Positions 30,035 through 40,951 of a DNA stretch of 45,905 nucleotides are shown here, piece by piece (position 1 is the first letter of the stretch; each line of letters starts with the position of its first letter). The DNA is from Chara braunii (Eukaryota; Streptophyta; Charophyceae; Charales; Characeae). The notes under the pieces are model-generated. The model was given only the letters and a program-made list of their open reading frames with translations, made no database searches and had not been told where the DNA came from. The translations under genes and the position numbers were made by a program. The DNA lies in assembly GCA_003427395.1 (NCBI GenBank), contig BFEA01000053.1:599466-645370 (forward strand). The letters run 5' to 3'.

Positions 30035-32424
30035 AAGGTTTGTACCTCGCTTGTCGCACCCCTTCAGCTTTGTGCTCAGCTCTTGTTCAGTCATCCATTC
30101 TTTCCTGTCTTCATTCCAAATGTGACTGGTTTTCCATACCCCATTTTTCACCCAAGATAGCCATTTGTGGTCCAGTTGCACTGGGTTATCCCCCTCATCT
30201 TTTACCCATTGGTTGCTGAATAGTGGTTGTCTTAGAACCTCATCTTTAGACTGTGGCAGCCTGATGTCCCTCCAAAGCTGGATCAAGGCTGCCCAATAAG
30301 GGTTGTGGTGAGTCACTTCATTGGTTCCAACTCCTGCTCTGCGCCTTCTCCGCCCTGACTTGGGACTCCACCCCTTGGTCATTACCCAAAACAATCCTGT
30401 CATATCTTCTGGTGAAGCTTTAGGGGTCAGCGCTCTAACGTTGTCCAGGGCCAGACTGTTCCAAGAAGTATCCGGTCTCATCAGGAGCTTGATTATCCGC
30501 TTAGTCTGCAGGGCCCTTGTTTCTAGTCTCGGGTCTATGATCCCTAACCCCCCGCACGCTGGTTTCTGCGTTATGTATTTCCAGGCTATCTTAGGAATGC
30601 AGCCCTCCTTGTTAGGATTCCCCGTCCATAAATAAGATATGGCCTTGTGGTTAAGTGAGTTGACTGAACTGTTCGAAATTGTCCAGATAGAAGATGTATA
30701 CCACATCATGGAGAACACTGAGGTGTTAAGGACCATCTTTCGACCAAACAGTGATGTGAACGTGTCCCCCCATCTTCCTAGCGTATTGATCTGTTTTGTC
30801 AGTATATTTTGGGCCATTTGGGATGCCAGACCCTCCCTCATCATCAAAATTCCAAGGTACCGGGTCGGAGTCTTTGGCGTCTCCCACTTCATAACAGCCT
30901 CTGGGCCTTGCGAACAGGGGGGGTCCTCATCCGTCAGCCACCTACCTATTATCTTCTCCCAATTGATCCTCACGTCTGAGGCCAATCTGAACGCATCCAT
31001 TGCTTTAACCAGAGCCATGAAAGAGGAGTCAGAGGCCCTGATCAGAACTGTAAGATCGTCAGCGAACAGGATTGCCATTGGAAACTTTAAGTGGTGGGCA
31101 GAGCCCACGTTAACCTCTGGAAGTCTGTGGATAGAGGGGCCCTTACGCAAGAAAGACGCTATAGCCTCCATCACGAAGAGGAAGATCGATAAGGCCAGCG
31201 GGTCTCCTTGACGTACTGATCTAGAAATTGGGTAGCATACGGATAGCAGCCCGTTGACTTGCACACATCCCATAGCATCCTTATATAATATGCGTACCCA
31301 CTTTCTAAAATTAGGACCCACCCCCATCCTTTCCATACTTTCGCCGAGAAAGTCCCAATTAACTTGATTGTATGCTTTCTCAAAGTAAAAAAATAGGATA
31401 GTTGTATTCAACCTTTTCTTTTTGATTTTATTAACTGCCTCATTGAGGGTCAGTACATTATCTAATATGTATCGTCCCGGGATGAAACCTGTTTGGTCAA
31501 TATGGAAGCACTTGTTCGTTATGTTCACAATTCTTGCCGACAGAGCTTTAGCTAAGATTTCATAAGTGTCAAGAGAGAGATAGGTTTGTAGTTCCTAATA
31601 TCTTCTTTATTTCCCTTCTTGTGCAGCAGAGTAACAACACTACTACTGATCAAGGTGCCCAGCCCCTCTTTTTCCCAGGTGCCATTGTAGAAATTTAACA
31701 GGTCCGTCCCCAAAAGTGGCCAGAACTTCTCCCAAAATTCCTTGGTTAGTCCGTCAATCCCTGACGACTTATCGTTATTCATAGACTTAAGCGCCTGATG
31801 TAGTTCTTCCCCCGAAAGAGGTTTATCTAGAGTCTTCACTTGCTCCATTGTGATTGTACGATCCAGATATTGTAGCATTCTCTGACGTGCTTCCTTAGTG
31901 CTGGGTGAAATGGGTGATGGGATTTTGGTCTGATATAGCTCCTGATAAAAGCCTTTCACTATTTCCAGCACTCCCTCCCTGCTTGCTATTATCTCCTCTG
32001 GATCAGAAAGTGATCTCAGGCATTCTATGGTACCAGACCTCGAATTGGCCTTGATGCTTGCAAAAAAATATTTTGACATCGATTCGCTGAGCTCATATTC
32101 GTTCATTCTGGCTCTGATTTGTATCCCTTTAGGTCCCACCATCTCCACATTGCCAATTCTTCTCGTGCTTTTTCAAAAATCTACGAGTACAAGGGAGAAG
32201 AAGGATTGTCCCTAAGGTTAATCTCAACGATCTTCAGTGCCGATTCCAAAGTTTGTCTCCTCTGCTTACGTATGGTTGTTAGCCTTCTTGACATTTTTGC
32301 CGCTGACTTCGAGAGCCTGAAATAGCTCTCCTGGAACCATTCCCATCGGTCGTGTATGGGAAGGCGCCACTCGCGTTGATCCCTCCAACAGTCCTGCACT
32401 CCCTCCTGAAAAGTCTTGCTCAAT
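29985..32424 (-). pseudogene. LINE ORF2 reverse transcriptase
   Basis: 32148-31552 reads SSGIDGLTKEFWEKFWPLLG and LLHKKGNKEDIRNYKPISLL, the entry motifs of L1-type RT. After a frameshift near 31550, 31528 continues with QTGFIPGRYILDNVL, VRQGDPLALSIFLFVMEA, the active-site box FADDL and the thumb (RYLGILM). Motif A reads FFYFEKAYNQV, where the family has a catalytic Asp (DFEKAYD), so polymerase activity would be lost even without the frameshift. FADDL itself is intact. The upstream linker (32424-32148) is rich in Arg/Lys helices. The frame stays open for over 500 codons, so most decay is by few large lesions. Confidence 0.92.
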
Positions 32425-32471
32425 AGGAGAGAGTTGTTTAATTTGTGAAAGTTGGCCCCTTTCTTTATAAA

Positions 32472-33340
32472 CTAGTCGAAACATAGTGTCAGTTGGATTG
32501 GCTTATGGTCCAGACCAGGGTAAGGGGCTAAGGGTAAGATATCAGCCTCTTTAACTGCTCCCATCATTGTGTCCGACACTAAGAAGTAATCTATGAGCGA
32601 GAAGGAAGTATGCTGGGCGTGATTCCTCTTAATTAGTATGAAGGACCTTTTTGACGGGTGCAGGGTTCTAAAGGCCTCGACCAGACCATGGTCGATCATC
32701 AACTTTTGGATAGGCACCGCCTTTTGTGAGTTAAACGTGGCTGCAGACCGTGATATGCGATTAAATGAAGGCTTTAGAGTGGCATTCCAGTCTCCAGCTA
32801 ACACACACGTGGTCAAAGGGGAGATCCGGCAACTTAGGTTAGCCACAAAGGATGTTCTCTTCGCAGTATCATTTGGAGCATAGACATTGATCAGTAGAAA
32901 CTCTTCCTCCTTCCACATCAGGTGCATTAGACACCATCTCTCGTCATTGGGATCGGCCTTCTTATCCAGAATCCTCCCGTGGTGTAAAAGCGAGAGGATT
33001 TGGGAATCAATATGGCTGTCCCTTTAGTTCTTGAAGGGCCGTCTGCCGCCCAAATTTCGTCCTTGACCCCTCCCACTTTTCTCGCTAAGAGAGCGCGGAT
33101 CCTATTGTGGTCAGCCGATACGGTGAGGTGAGTTTCTTGTAACAATATGATATCCACTAATTTCCTCTTCTCCATTGTTAGGCCCTGGACGATATCATTT
33201 AGTTTCTCTTCTTTGTCTATGATGTTGCCCAGCCCGTTGATATTCCAACTTCGGATGACTAGCCCTTGATGCCTCCAATCCCTACAGTCGGCCCCAGAGT
33301 TCGCTGCTCTCCTGAGCTCATCCATCTTCGGGATAAACAC
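32472..33340 (-). pseudogene. LINE ORF2 N-terminal AP endonuclease
   Basis: 33340-32927 holds VIRSWNINGLGN and DIILLQETHLTVSADHNRI, the Asn and Glu metal-site motifs. After a frameshift at about 32927, 32927-32472 holds LLINVYAPND, LAGDWNATL, SLIDYFLVSD and GLDHKPIQLTL. These follow the order of APE-type LINE endonucleases that nick target DNA for target-primed reverse transcription. The last His motif is LDH where SDH is common. The frameshift between the halves makes the copy inactive. Confidence 0.9.
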
Positions 33341-33375
33341 ATCTGATTAACACTTACCGCTTTATCAAGGCATTC

Positions 33376-36207
33376 TTATGCTGGCGCAAGCATATCTATC
33401 TCGACCTCCCCAGCTCCCTTCGCCAGTGTCGTATCGGTTGCGCCCATTACCTTCTCAGGGGATGATGTTCCTTCCGAGTCTTCCATTCCACCTGCAGACT
33501 CGCTTCCACTGCCCTCCCTTTCAGTCTCCAATGCCTCCTCAACGCCTTCCTTCTCGTCGTCTGCCCATCCTGGCTCCAGGTCATCATCTGAGACATCGCT
33601 CCTATCGAATCTGTCCCAGTCTGTTGGGAATGTCCTCTCCTCCAAATGTTCATCGTCGTCCAACAAATTAGTCGCCACTTGTGCGATTGAAACTGCTATT
33701 AGTTCCGTCGGGATGCTCGGGCCCGCCAACACACTATATGGAATTGCAGTCACTGTTCGCCATGACCTCCATCTCATCCCGGTCTTTAGCTGCGTTGTTG
33801 TTGGCATCTTTGCGATCAAGGGAGAGAGTGCACGGGGTGAAATCCCTTTGGACTCCGGTTGCTGCCCCGGTCCGCCCTCCTGTCCCTCTTGAGAGTCTGT
33901 ACCGTCCCGGTCCACACTCCCCTGGACAGTCTCAAAACCCCCCAGCGGAAATTCAATCGTTACCTTCTCCCGCAGGATTTCCGCCACGTTCTGTCCTTCC
34001 TCGAATCTTGGGATCTGGAAGGACACATCCGTGGCCACCTGCCACTCACCTCCTTTCTCCAAGCATCTAGCTATCAGCAAAGGTCAGATATTCATCAAAG
34101 TCAGCCGGGAGGACTTGGCAGTTTCCACCACCAATGGAGCCTCCTCCCTGGCTATGTGGGCCACTGTGACAAATTCCAGTGCATACTCCTCATTCCATTT
34201 CTTCAGTTTTTTGGTTTGAGCCAACACCACTGCTACTTCTTTCTCTAAAGCAATGTGATCTGGATCTTCTTCGGTCTCCATTTGCTCTGTGTCCCGATTC
34301 TTCTTTTTTTGATTATTACCTGATTTCCACTTCTTTGGTCGCAGGTCTTGGAACTCATCTTTGGCATCGGGGAGCGTCTTGTCTTTGTCAGTTAATCCCT
34401 GATCCCTTGCCCTCTTCTTCTCCGCATATATGAAGGCTGTGTATTCTCAGAACTCATCTGCTTTAATTTTTCGGAGTGCATCAAATTGGTTGTTGGAATT
34501 ACCAGCGCTCTCACTTGTCATTTTCTTTCTGTTCCTCTGCGTCCTCTCTGCATGTTTCAGACATGCCACCCGAATGTCGAACACATCCTGCCTCTCTCTT
34601 TTGACTTTTTCCACGTACTCTCTAAGCCAGTGGAGGGAACGTTGAGTGCTTCCATCATCGTTTGAGGAGGAATCCCCTTTCCCCTTGCTGCTCTCATCAA
34701 CTGTACCTCCCTTCCCTTCTGTTCGCGAGTCCGTCTCCTTACCTGCTTTGTCCTCCACCGTCATTGTTTGAATTTCTCCCTCCTTCCCTGCTGCATCAAT
34801 CGCCTTCCGTCTCTTGAGACCCCCTTCTCCCGACTCTTTTGTTCCACTGATGTTCATCGTGCGTTTGTTTTCTGTGTGAGTGCCACTTTTTTTGCGCAAA
34901 TCCGCCTGTTCCAAGTTCTTCAACATCGAACGAAGGGGAACCGGTTGTTTGGTGAAATCCCAAACTGCTTGTTCTCTGATGGCATCCAGATCACAGAACA
35001 AATCTTCCCGAGATTTTTCTTCCCTGACTACCCGGGAATCAATGAGAGGGTCTGTGTTAATTTTTGTTGGGTTGTCGGGCACTTTCCTTGTGGCTTTCTT
35101 TTGCCACCTGCTGACTGCTGGGGGGAAGATGTTGGGTTTCTTGATTGACGGGGTCAGATCGAAGTAATGCCACACCCAATCGGGTTCTTCTAGATTGTCA
35201 TCAAAGACCCACCCGTCATAATTGGGGTCAGCGATAAACCAGGTGCCCGGGGCATCTTCCACTTCAACCAGCATATTGGGGAGCAGTTTTCGCTCCTTCG
35301 ACTGTTTTGGGAACTTGGGACAGTTGGGATACGAGCCCATATGTCCCCGTTCTCTGCACCGGAAACAGATCGGTGAGGCCCTGGTCGAGACTTTGACCAC
35401 CACAATTCTGTTTTCGATCTGAAATTTCCAGATCGGTGGGAATACTGGGGGGTCATTTGTTTTGACTTCCAAGACCGCCGTCAGTGTCCCGCAATGAGGT
35501 GCCAAAAATTTTGGGGTTGGGACTATCCATCTGAGAATTTTGTTCGTAGTGTATTGCTTCTCCAGTCTATCCACTACCATCCCATGGAAACCTGGTTGGA
35601 TGTTATCAAATTGTACCCAAAAGTTCTCCTTTAGGAGGGTCCGTTTATAGGACACCGTAAAGACCGGGTTTTGCCTTCGCACAGACAACTTTTTCCATTT
35701 GGTGATGGAGCAGACTGAGCCATGACAGTTTCTGGATTGCATTTCTGCTACAGTCTGTGCATGCTCCTCATGAATGAACAATGCCATGATATTGTTTCTT
35801 CCCATAATTTGCAAAGTGAAGGTTTCACCAATGTTTTTCAGTTTCGGTTCCTTTTTTATTGTCTCTATGACCCATTTTCTTTTTTCTGCGGGTTGGAGAT
35901 CAGCTCCACTTCGTGCAAAATTGAAAACAACTCCGTGTCTTTCATGCAGGTCGTCCAGTTCAGCCACTTTCTCCTCTGGGTATTTCCAAACAATAATTTC
36001 TTCTTCTTTTCCGTCAATCCTTTGTGTCTCTATTGTCTGTACTCCATTAACCTTCGCTTTCTCAATCAGGAATCTAAGTGCTTCATTTTCAATCGTATTC
36101 ACTGCCTGTTCCGGCGAGTTCTGGTTTGGGGTTGTCTTGTTTTGGGCCGAAGACGCCATTGTCAACGTGTAGTGTAGTGTTCTTGCCTTCTCTATCTTGG
36201 CCGACAA
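33376..36207 (-). pseudogene. LINE ORF1 (Gag-like RNA-binding protein)
   Basis: 36207-34447 is open for 586 codons from an ATG (a second ATG lies 16 codons in, MASSAQNKTTPN). It contains a gag-like N-terminal region with LDDLHERHGVVFNFARSG, a middle segment (VSYKRTLLKENFWVQFDNI), a CCHC-like knuckle at 35320-35367 and an acidic/basic tail. Shifted frames at 34281-34084 and 34080-33376 continue an acidic Ser/Glu/Asp-rich C-terminus (DVSDDDLEPGWADDEKEG) to just before ORF2. ORF1 would coat LINE RNA. Whether the last part is one protein is inferred; stop at 34447 and frame changes break it. Confidence 0.8.
35320..35367 (-). other. Zinc knuckle variant in LINE ORF1
   Basis: The translation CFRCRERGHMGSYPNC gives C-X2-C-X4-H-X6-C. 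The canonical knuckle has X4 before the last Cys. It may be a genuine variant or a two-codon insertion. Confidence 0.75.
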
Positions 36208-37860
36208 TCGACTAGTCCTTCTAAAAGATCGCTCGTGATCAGGATCTAGGTAGGAAGTAGATCAAGTATGGCCTCACAATAGGTAGCTTCTCCCGCGAAG
36301 AGATCGACAACCGACAATTGGGGGGAGAGCAGACAGGGGGGCGTGCGTGTATTATTGACGAGGATGGGTGGATGGATGGGTGGAATAAAAGGTTGAGTTG
36401 GTGGTCGGAAGGTTGGAAGGAAGGATGGATGGAGTGATAAGTGAATGACAACGGGAGCATTTGGAGCTGGGAATGGAGATTGCAGGGGGGGTCGTGCGTG
36501 TACTCGAAGGAGAAAAGGAGGGGCAATAGGAAGAGAGTGGTGGTTCGAAGAGGCGACCGGTAGTTGGGGTAGATTTGTAGAGGATATTGGACAGGAAGGC
36601 CGATTGATATATGAGTGAATAGGAAGGAGGAGACGTATGGGGGGGGAGGTAGATAAAGAGTACTGTAAGAGTGGAAGATTAAAGGATGAATAGATGCGTG
36701 GGGCAATGAGATGTCGGATGGGAGGATGCCAGCATGGACGGATTGATGTCTAGATGCGGGGAGAGTAGATGACTAAGTGAATGGGATGTTGTCATAACGG
36801 GATGGGGCAAGATACTGAGGGAGACGGAGGAGGGATGTGTGGAAAAGGTGTCGAAGGAGTGATGTCTGGATGAATGGGACACTGGGGAGTCAGGGGGGAG
36901 GATGACAGACTGGACGGAGTGATGTCTGGATGGAGGGTTGGGTGAATGGGTGAGTGGGGGCAGCCTGACTAGGAAGGGGCAAGATACCGAGGGAGACTAG
37001 GGGGGTATGTGCCGAATATGTGCCGGTGATTGGGGGATTGCTCGGTGGAGGGGACAAGGGAAGACAAGGATATAGTTGGGTTTGAGAACGAGTGGTGTAT
37101 GGCAAATGGGGGGTATGTGGAAGGGTGGGAAGGTTGGTAAATGAAAGGTTTATGAAGACGATTGCTGGAGGGGAAGTTGGATGTGTGGGAGGAGAAATCG
37201 ATGGGTGGATGGGTTGGTGGGAATGTCGGTTAATGTGTGAGAGAAAAGGTGGATCAGTGGTTGATGGATATAGAATAGGGGGAAAGGCTAGGAGGCTGGG
37301 TGGAAGGAGGGACGGGAGGACGGGTTCGGGGATGACTGAGCGAAACCGGAATAATCCGAGGAGATGCTAGGAACGGACCTTGGGCGGCGGGTGATTGGAT
37401 CGAAAGAGGGATGAGAGGGGGATTTGATGCGACGGTGGATACGATCGATGGGAGTTAGTTCGGCGACAGAAGGAGTGAAGGTGAGGAAGGAGGAAGCGTA
37501 GGGAGAGCGGGGGAGAGATGTTAAGTCGATTGGTGGACGGGTAGGTGGGACTGCCGGTTAATGTGTGCGAGAAGAAGTGGATCGGTGGCTGATGGATGAA
37601 GAATAGGGGGAAAGGCTGGGAGGCTGGGTGGAAGGAGGGATGGGAGGACGGGTTCGGGGGGGACTGAGCGAGACCAGTATACTCCGAGAAGATGCAGCAA
37701 ACAGACGGGGCGGCGGGTGACTGGATCAAAAGTGGGGTGAGAGGGGGGATCAATGCGACGGTATATATGGTATAGATAGGAGTTAGATCGGTGACATAAG
37801 GAGTGGAGGTGAGGAAAGAGGAAGCGTAGGGAGAGCGGGAAAAGATGTTAAGGGTCGTCC
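36208..37860 (-). repeat. LINE 5' region with two tandem-monomer arrays
   Basis: The stretch is purine-rich on the plus strand with GGATGG, GGGAGA and GAGGAA words. Two copies of a ~328-bp unit lie at about 37195-37525 and 37526-37852, sharing GGTTAATGTGTG, GGCTGGGTGGAAGGAGGG and AGGAAGCGTAGGGAGAGCGG. Two copies of a ~172-bp unit lie at about 36722-36825 and 36899-36997 (GGGGCAAGATAC.GAGGGAGAC). Upstream tandem monomers serve as promoters in mouse L1 elements; the same role here is inferred from position. The long Pro/Ser-rich minus-strand ORFs here are compositional. Confidence 0.7.
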
Positions 37861-38686
37861 TCACTCGATTGGATCTTGGTCGGCTTCGAGATAGATCTCC
37901 TTCTTGCGGAACACTCATATACAATTGTTGAGGTCTAGCGGCGACTTTCGCCAGTACTCGTGTTTGCTCACGGGCGCGAGATCGCCAGTCGGCTCTTCGA
38001 ATAGGCGCTTGGAGTCTTCTTCGTGGCAAGTTGCATGCTGTCCTCGGAACTTGGGTATGGCAACTTCTCTCCTATTGTTCCCCGGTTCCACCTCCTCTCT
38101 CTTCCCTTCCCCTATTCCCCCGTCCTCCCTAAAGATGTCGTGCATAGCCACGCCCGAAGGTGTGGCGGGTCTCTTCTTTGACGAGAGTCTTGGAGATGGC
38201 GCGCGACCCTTTTCTGAAGTGTCTTGGGATTGGTCTAATGAGAACTGGTTTCAAGTGTTGTGTGAATGTCTGTGACAGTATGAGGCTGTCAAGTTGTGAA
38301 TAGTGAAAGACAGTAAGCTGTGGCTAGTACTGCTTATTACTAATGTTTTTTTTCTTCTTTTTTTCTTCTTTTTTTTTCCCGGTCCGGACATTTTTGTGTC
38401 TGGTGTACTGGTCCGGACGGTCCGGGTCTGGTCCTGTCCGGTTGTCCGGTCCCTGTCCGGATTACCGGACGTCTGGACCAGTCCAGACAAATGTTTGGCC
38501 CTCGGTCCAGACATGTCCAGGTCCGGGTCCGCGGTTGCCATGCAATAGACTGTCTACTTATAAAATTGCTTTAATATGTTGGACTGTCTTATCGCAAATG
38601 CTCTCGTTGTCTGCAATAGGACAAAGACTGCTTTGATTCTGAATCTATTCATCTGGGAGGAATTGGGGCTGTTGTGGGGAAAACCT

Positions 38687-38722
<36 letters not shown>

Positions 38723-39474
38723 TTGTGGCAGAATATATCAGATGTATGCATACTGGACAGACTGCCGAGGTTCAACCTACTTATCAGTTGGCCAAAGTTC
38801 GACGAAACCATGCGTCATGATCACGCTTTTCTCTGCAGTTGTACAGCAAACACGTACTTACACCCAAAAAAAAGGGCAAAAAAATAATGAACGCAAGCTC
38901 ATATAGAATAAGGTTTTCCCCGAGGAAGACACTCAGTCGTAACAGCTGCAAAAAGAGGACCAAAGGTCAGCAAAGGACAGCAACCATTGCCATTCAAATT
39001 GAAACGTGAACGCTAACAATCAGGCCTAACGGTAGGCTAATGCAAAGCCCCCAAACCCACGGATCAGAAGCAGGCACTCAGGGGGCAGGCGCCGCTGGTA
39101 CTATGCCCGTGCTAAACTCCATAAACCTGGTCATTTTCACGGCGATATTGCACCAGTGCGTGTGCCACCACCAGCAAACAATGTGAACTACGTGAGACAG
39201 ACCATCACAGAGAAGAGGGTGGAAAACAGCTACTTCACCGTGCCTCTGTCACTGACATGATACATGCACAGAGTTCATGGCAATAAAATTATCCTGGATG
39301 AGAAAAAACTATGATTGACCTCCTTTATTTTAAAAATTTATTGACCTCCTTTCAAAGCACAAGAGTTTCGAAAAAAGACTCAGGTTTGATAACAGCAATG
39401 CCCCCCCCAAAATGCCCTTCAACATCTTCATGTGAACCAGAATAAAAGTTATGATCCAAAGGAGATTACCGTGT
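37861..39474. other. Gene-free stretch with low-complexity segments
   Basis: No coding domain is recognised. It holds a T/C run at 38345-38380, a CCGGAC/CCAGAC-rich segment at 38378-38536 and a CA microsatellite at about 38691-38720. Nothing is visible from 38880 to 39470 apart from A-rich runs. Confidence 0.5.
38378..38536. repeat. GTCCGGAC / CCAGAC-rich segment
   Basis: The words GTCCGGAC, GTCCGG, CCGGAC, GTCTGG and CCAGAC recur every 8-20 bases, many as palindromes or mirrored pairs. The same words dominate 27751-27838. Confidence 0.7.
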
Positions 39475-39569
39475 TGCCCCAAATAGAACATACGGTCATT
39501 ATAGCTGTATTTGGGCCAATTTTCTGTCTAGACACGGCCACAAATGACCGTATGTTCTATTCAGGGGCA
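39475..39569. repeat. Foldback with 26-27 bp arms
   Basis: TGCCCC plus AAATAGAACATACGGTCATT (39475-39500) is inverted at 39543-39569 with about one mismatch and one indel, across a 42-base spacer. It has no coding capacity and could be a small foldback element or MITE remnant. Confidence 0.8.
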
Positions 39570-39859
39570 GACTGTACCAATGACCGTGTGCCAGGACCAA
39601 TGCACACAATCAAGGTAATCATTTGCAAAAATACTGAAATGATTGGTCTATTGAAACGGTATTCACCAGTTCGCCGTAGCTGATACAGATCCCAGGGCTC
39701 GATCCCTAGCCCCCAACTTACCTGTGTACAGTATCTGTGTCGACCCCTAGAGTTGAACCTGCGACCTGTGTATTTGCAACAGTTGGTAGGTTGTCGTAGG
39801 GTCCATAGGTAGCAGGGGTTCGATCTGTAGACCTGTCGAGTAAGAGTCCCAGTCAGGTC

Positions 39860-39985
39860 TAGAAGTCGTAGCTGTAGCCTTCTCGAAGAGTCAAGGTCGT
39901 AGCTGCTACAGTCCAGAAAGGTCAAGGTCGTAGCTGCTACAGTACCGAAAGGCCAAGTCTACGGCCTTCCTGAAGGTCCGAGTAG
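39860..39985 (+). repeat. 31-bp repeats in the LTR U3 region
   Basis: TCAAGGTCGTAGCTGCTACA with GTNCNGAAAGG occurs at 39891 and 39922 (period 31). Diverged units sit before (AAGTCGTAGCTGTAGCCTTC) and after (CCAAGTCTACGGCCTTCC). The unit contains the palindrome GTAGCTGCTAC. Repeats upstream of a TATA box often act as enhancers; that role is inferred. Confidence 0.7.
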
Positions 39986-40170
39986 TGGCCTTTCGGAGTT
40001 TCCCACTGTTAGGCTGAGGCAAGTGCGCAAGCGGTGAGGCAAAAGGTGGAGTCTCCCGTGCTGAGTCAGCAGTCCCAGTCCTAGGCAGTCCTGGTCCAGT
40101 CAAGCAAGTGCCGCATGGGACTGTGTGCACTTCGGGCATGGGAAACGGCCAGACCAACGAGCTGCAGAAG

Positions 40171-40177
40171 TATAAAT
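40171..40177 (+). promoter_or_regulatory. Putative LTR TATA box
   Basis: TATAAAT precedes the conserved CAAGAGGCAGCGCCCAG by two bases. An AT-rich TATA-like word holds the same position in the minus-strand LTR. Confidence 0.55.
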
Positions 40178-40588
40178 CAAGAGGCAGCGCCCAGTCATTC
40201 ATTCGTTCCTGCGTGAGCCATGCGGAAGCGCTGCCACAAGCGACTTGTGCAAGGAGGTCTGCAGAGAGCCCGAAGACGAAGTGGGTGAGAGAGGAGTTAG
40301 CCATAGCGATAGGGTAGTAGCGGCCATAGCCGCCATAGCTGTAGGTGGAGTGCAGAGTGAGTGTGTGTTTGTGCTCAGAGTATCGCGTGTGGGATATCCA
40401 GGGTGATCCTGTGTATGCGAAGAGAGAGTTGTGTGGGCGCTGAGTCGTCATAGCCAATGGAGTGAACTTGAATCTGAACTGTGTTCTCGGTTACCATATC
40501 TCTGAGTACTGAGTGGGTGCCTGTCGCCAGTTTGCTGCGCACCTGTTTGGATGCATGAGAGTGTGAATGAAAGCGAGTATGATTGCAT

Positions 40589-40600
40589 TGGTATCGGAGC
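40589..40600 (+). promoter_or_regulatory. Primer-binding site of the plus-strand family A element
   Basis: TGGTATCGGAGC, an initiator-Met tRNA type PBS with one difference from element D, one base after the LTR end. Confidence 0.85.
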
Positions 40601-40847
40601 TGGTACCCGCTATTCCACGCGCAGCGTTGTGTGTCGCAGGGAGAGTGATGCGCCATAGCCGAAGTGGCTGACGAAGAAGAAGTCCGCCATAGCGGACACG
40701 GAGGTTGAAGAAGCCGCCACGCGCACTTGCAGAGAAGACCACGACGAAGAAGAAGACAGAGCGAGAGAGAGAGAGGGAGAGGGAGAGAGAAAGGTTGAGC
40801 GATACAAGATTGGCTTACCACGTACCTGCATTGGAGACATCGCTACG

Positions 40848-40890
<43 letters not shown>

Positions 40891-40891
40891 N

Positions 40892-40951
<60 letters not shown>

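Larger units (their letters stand above)
28250..37860 (-). mobile_element. L1-like LINE, minus strand, nearly full length but dead
   Basis: Read right to left: a monomer-repeat 5' region (37860-36208), ORF1 with a zinc knuckle, ORF2 with APE-type endonuclease and reverse transcriptase, a 3' region interrupted by an N gap, and an A-tail (T run at 28251-28266 on the plus strand). This is the layout of plant L1-clade retrotransposons. At least seven frameshifts and a lost catalytic Asp disable it. The 5' limit is uncertain and I could not identify a target duplication. Confidence 0.85.
39640..40587 (+). repeat. 5' LTR of the plus-strand family A element
   Basis: The internal end is fixed by GATTGCA at 40581-40587, one base before the PBS. 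It aligns by eye in patches with the minus-strand LTR. The start could be tens to hundreds of bases from the value given, since no second LTR is in the window. Confidence 0.7.

Noticed and set aside
36239-38029. Minus-strand Ser/Pro/His-rich ORFs of 155 and 220 codons upstream of LINE ORF1
   Set aside because: Low-complexity translation of tandem purine-rich monomers; no domain and the frames are not preserved between the repeated units.
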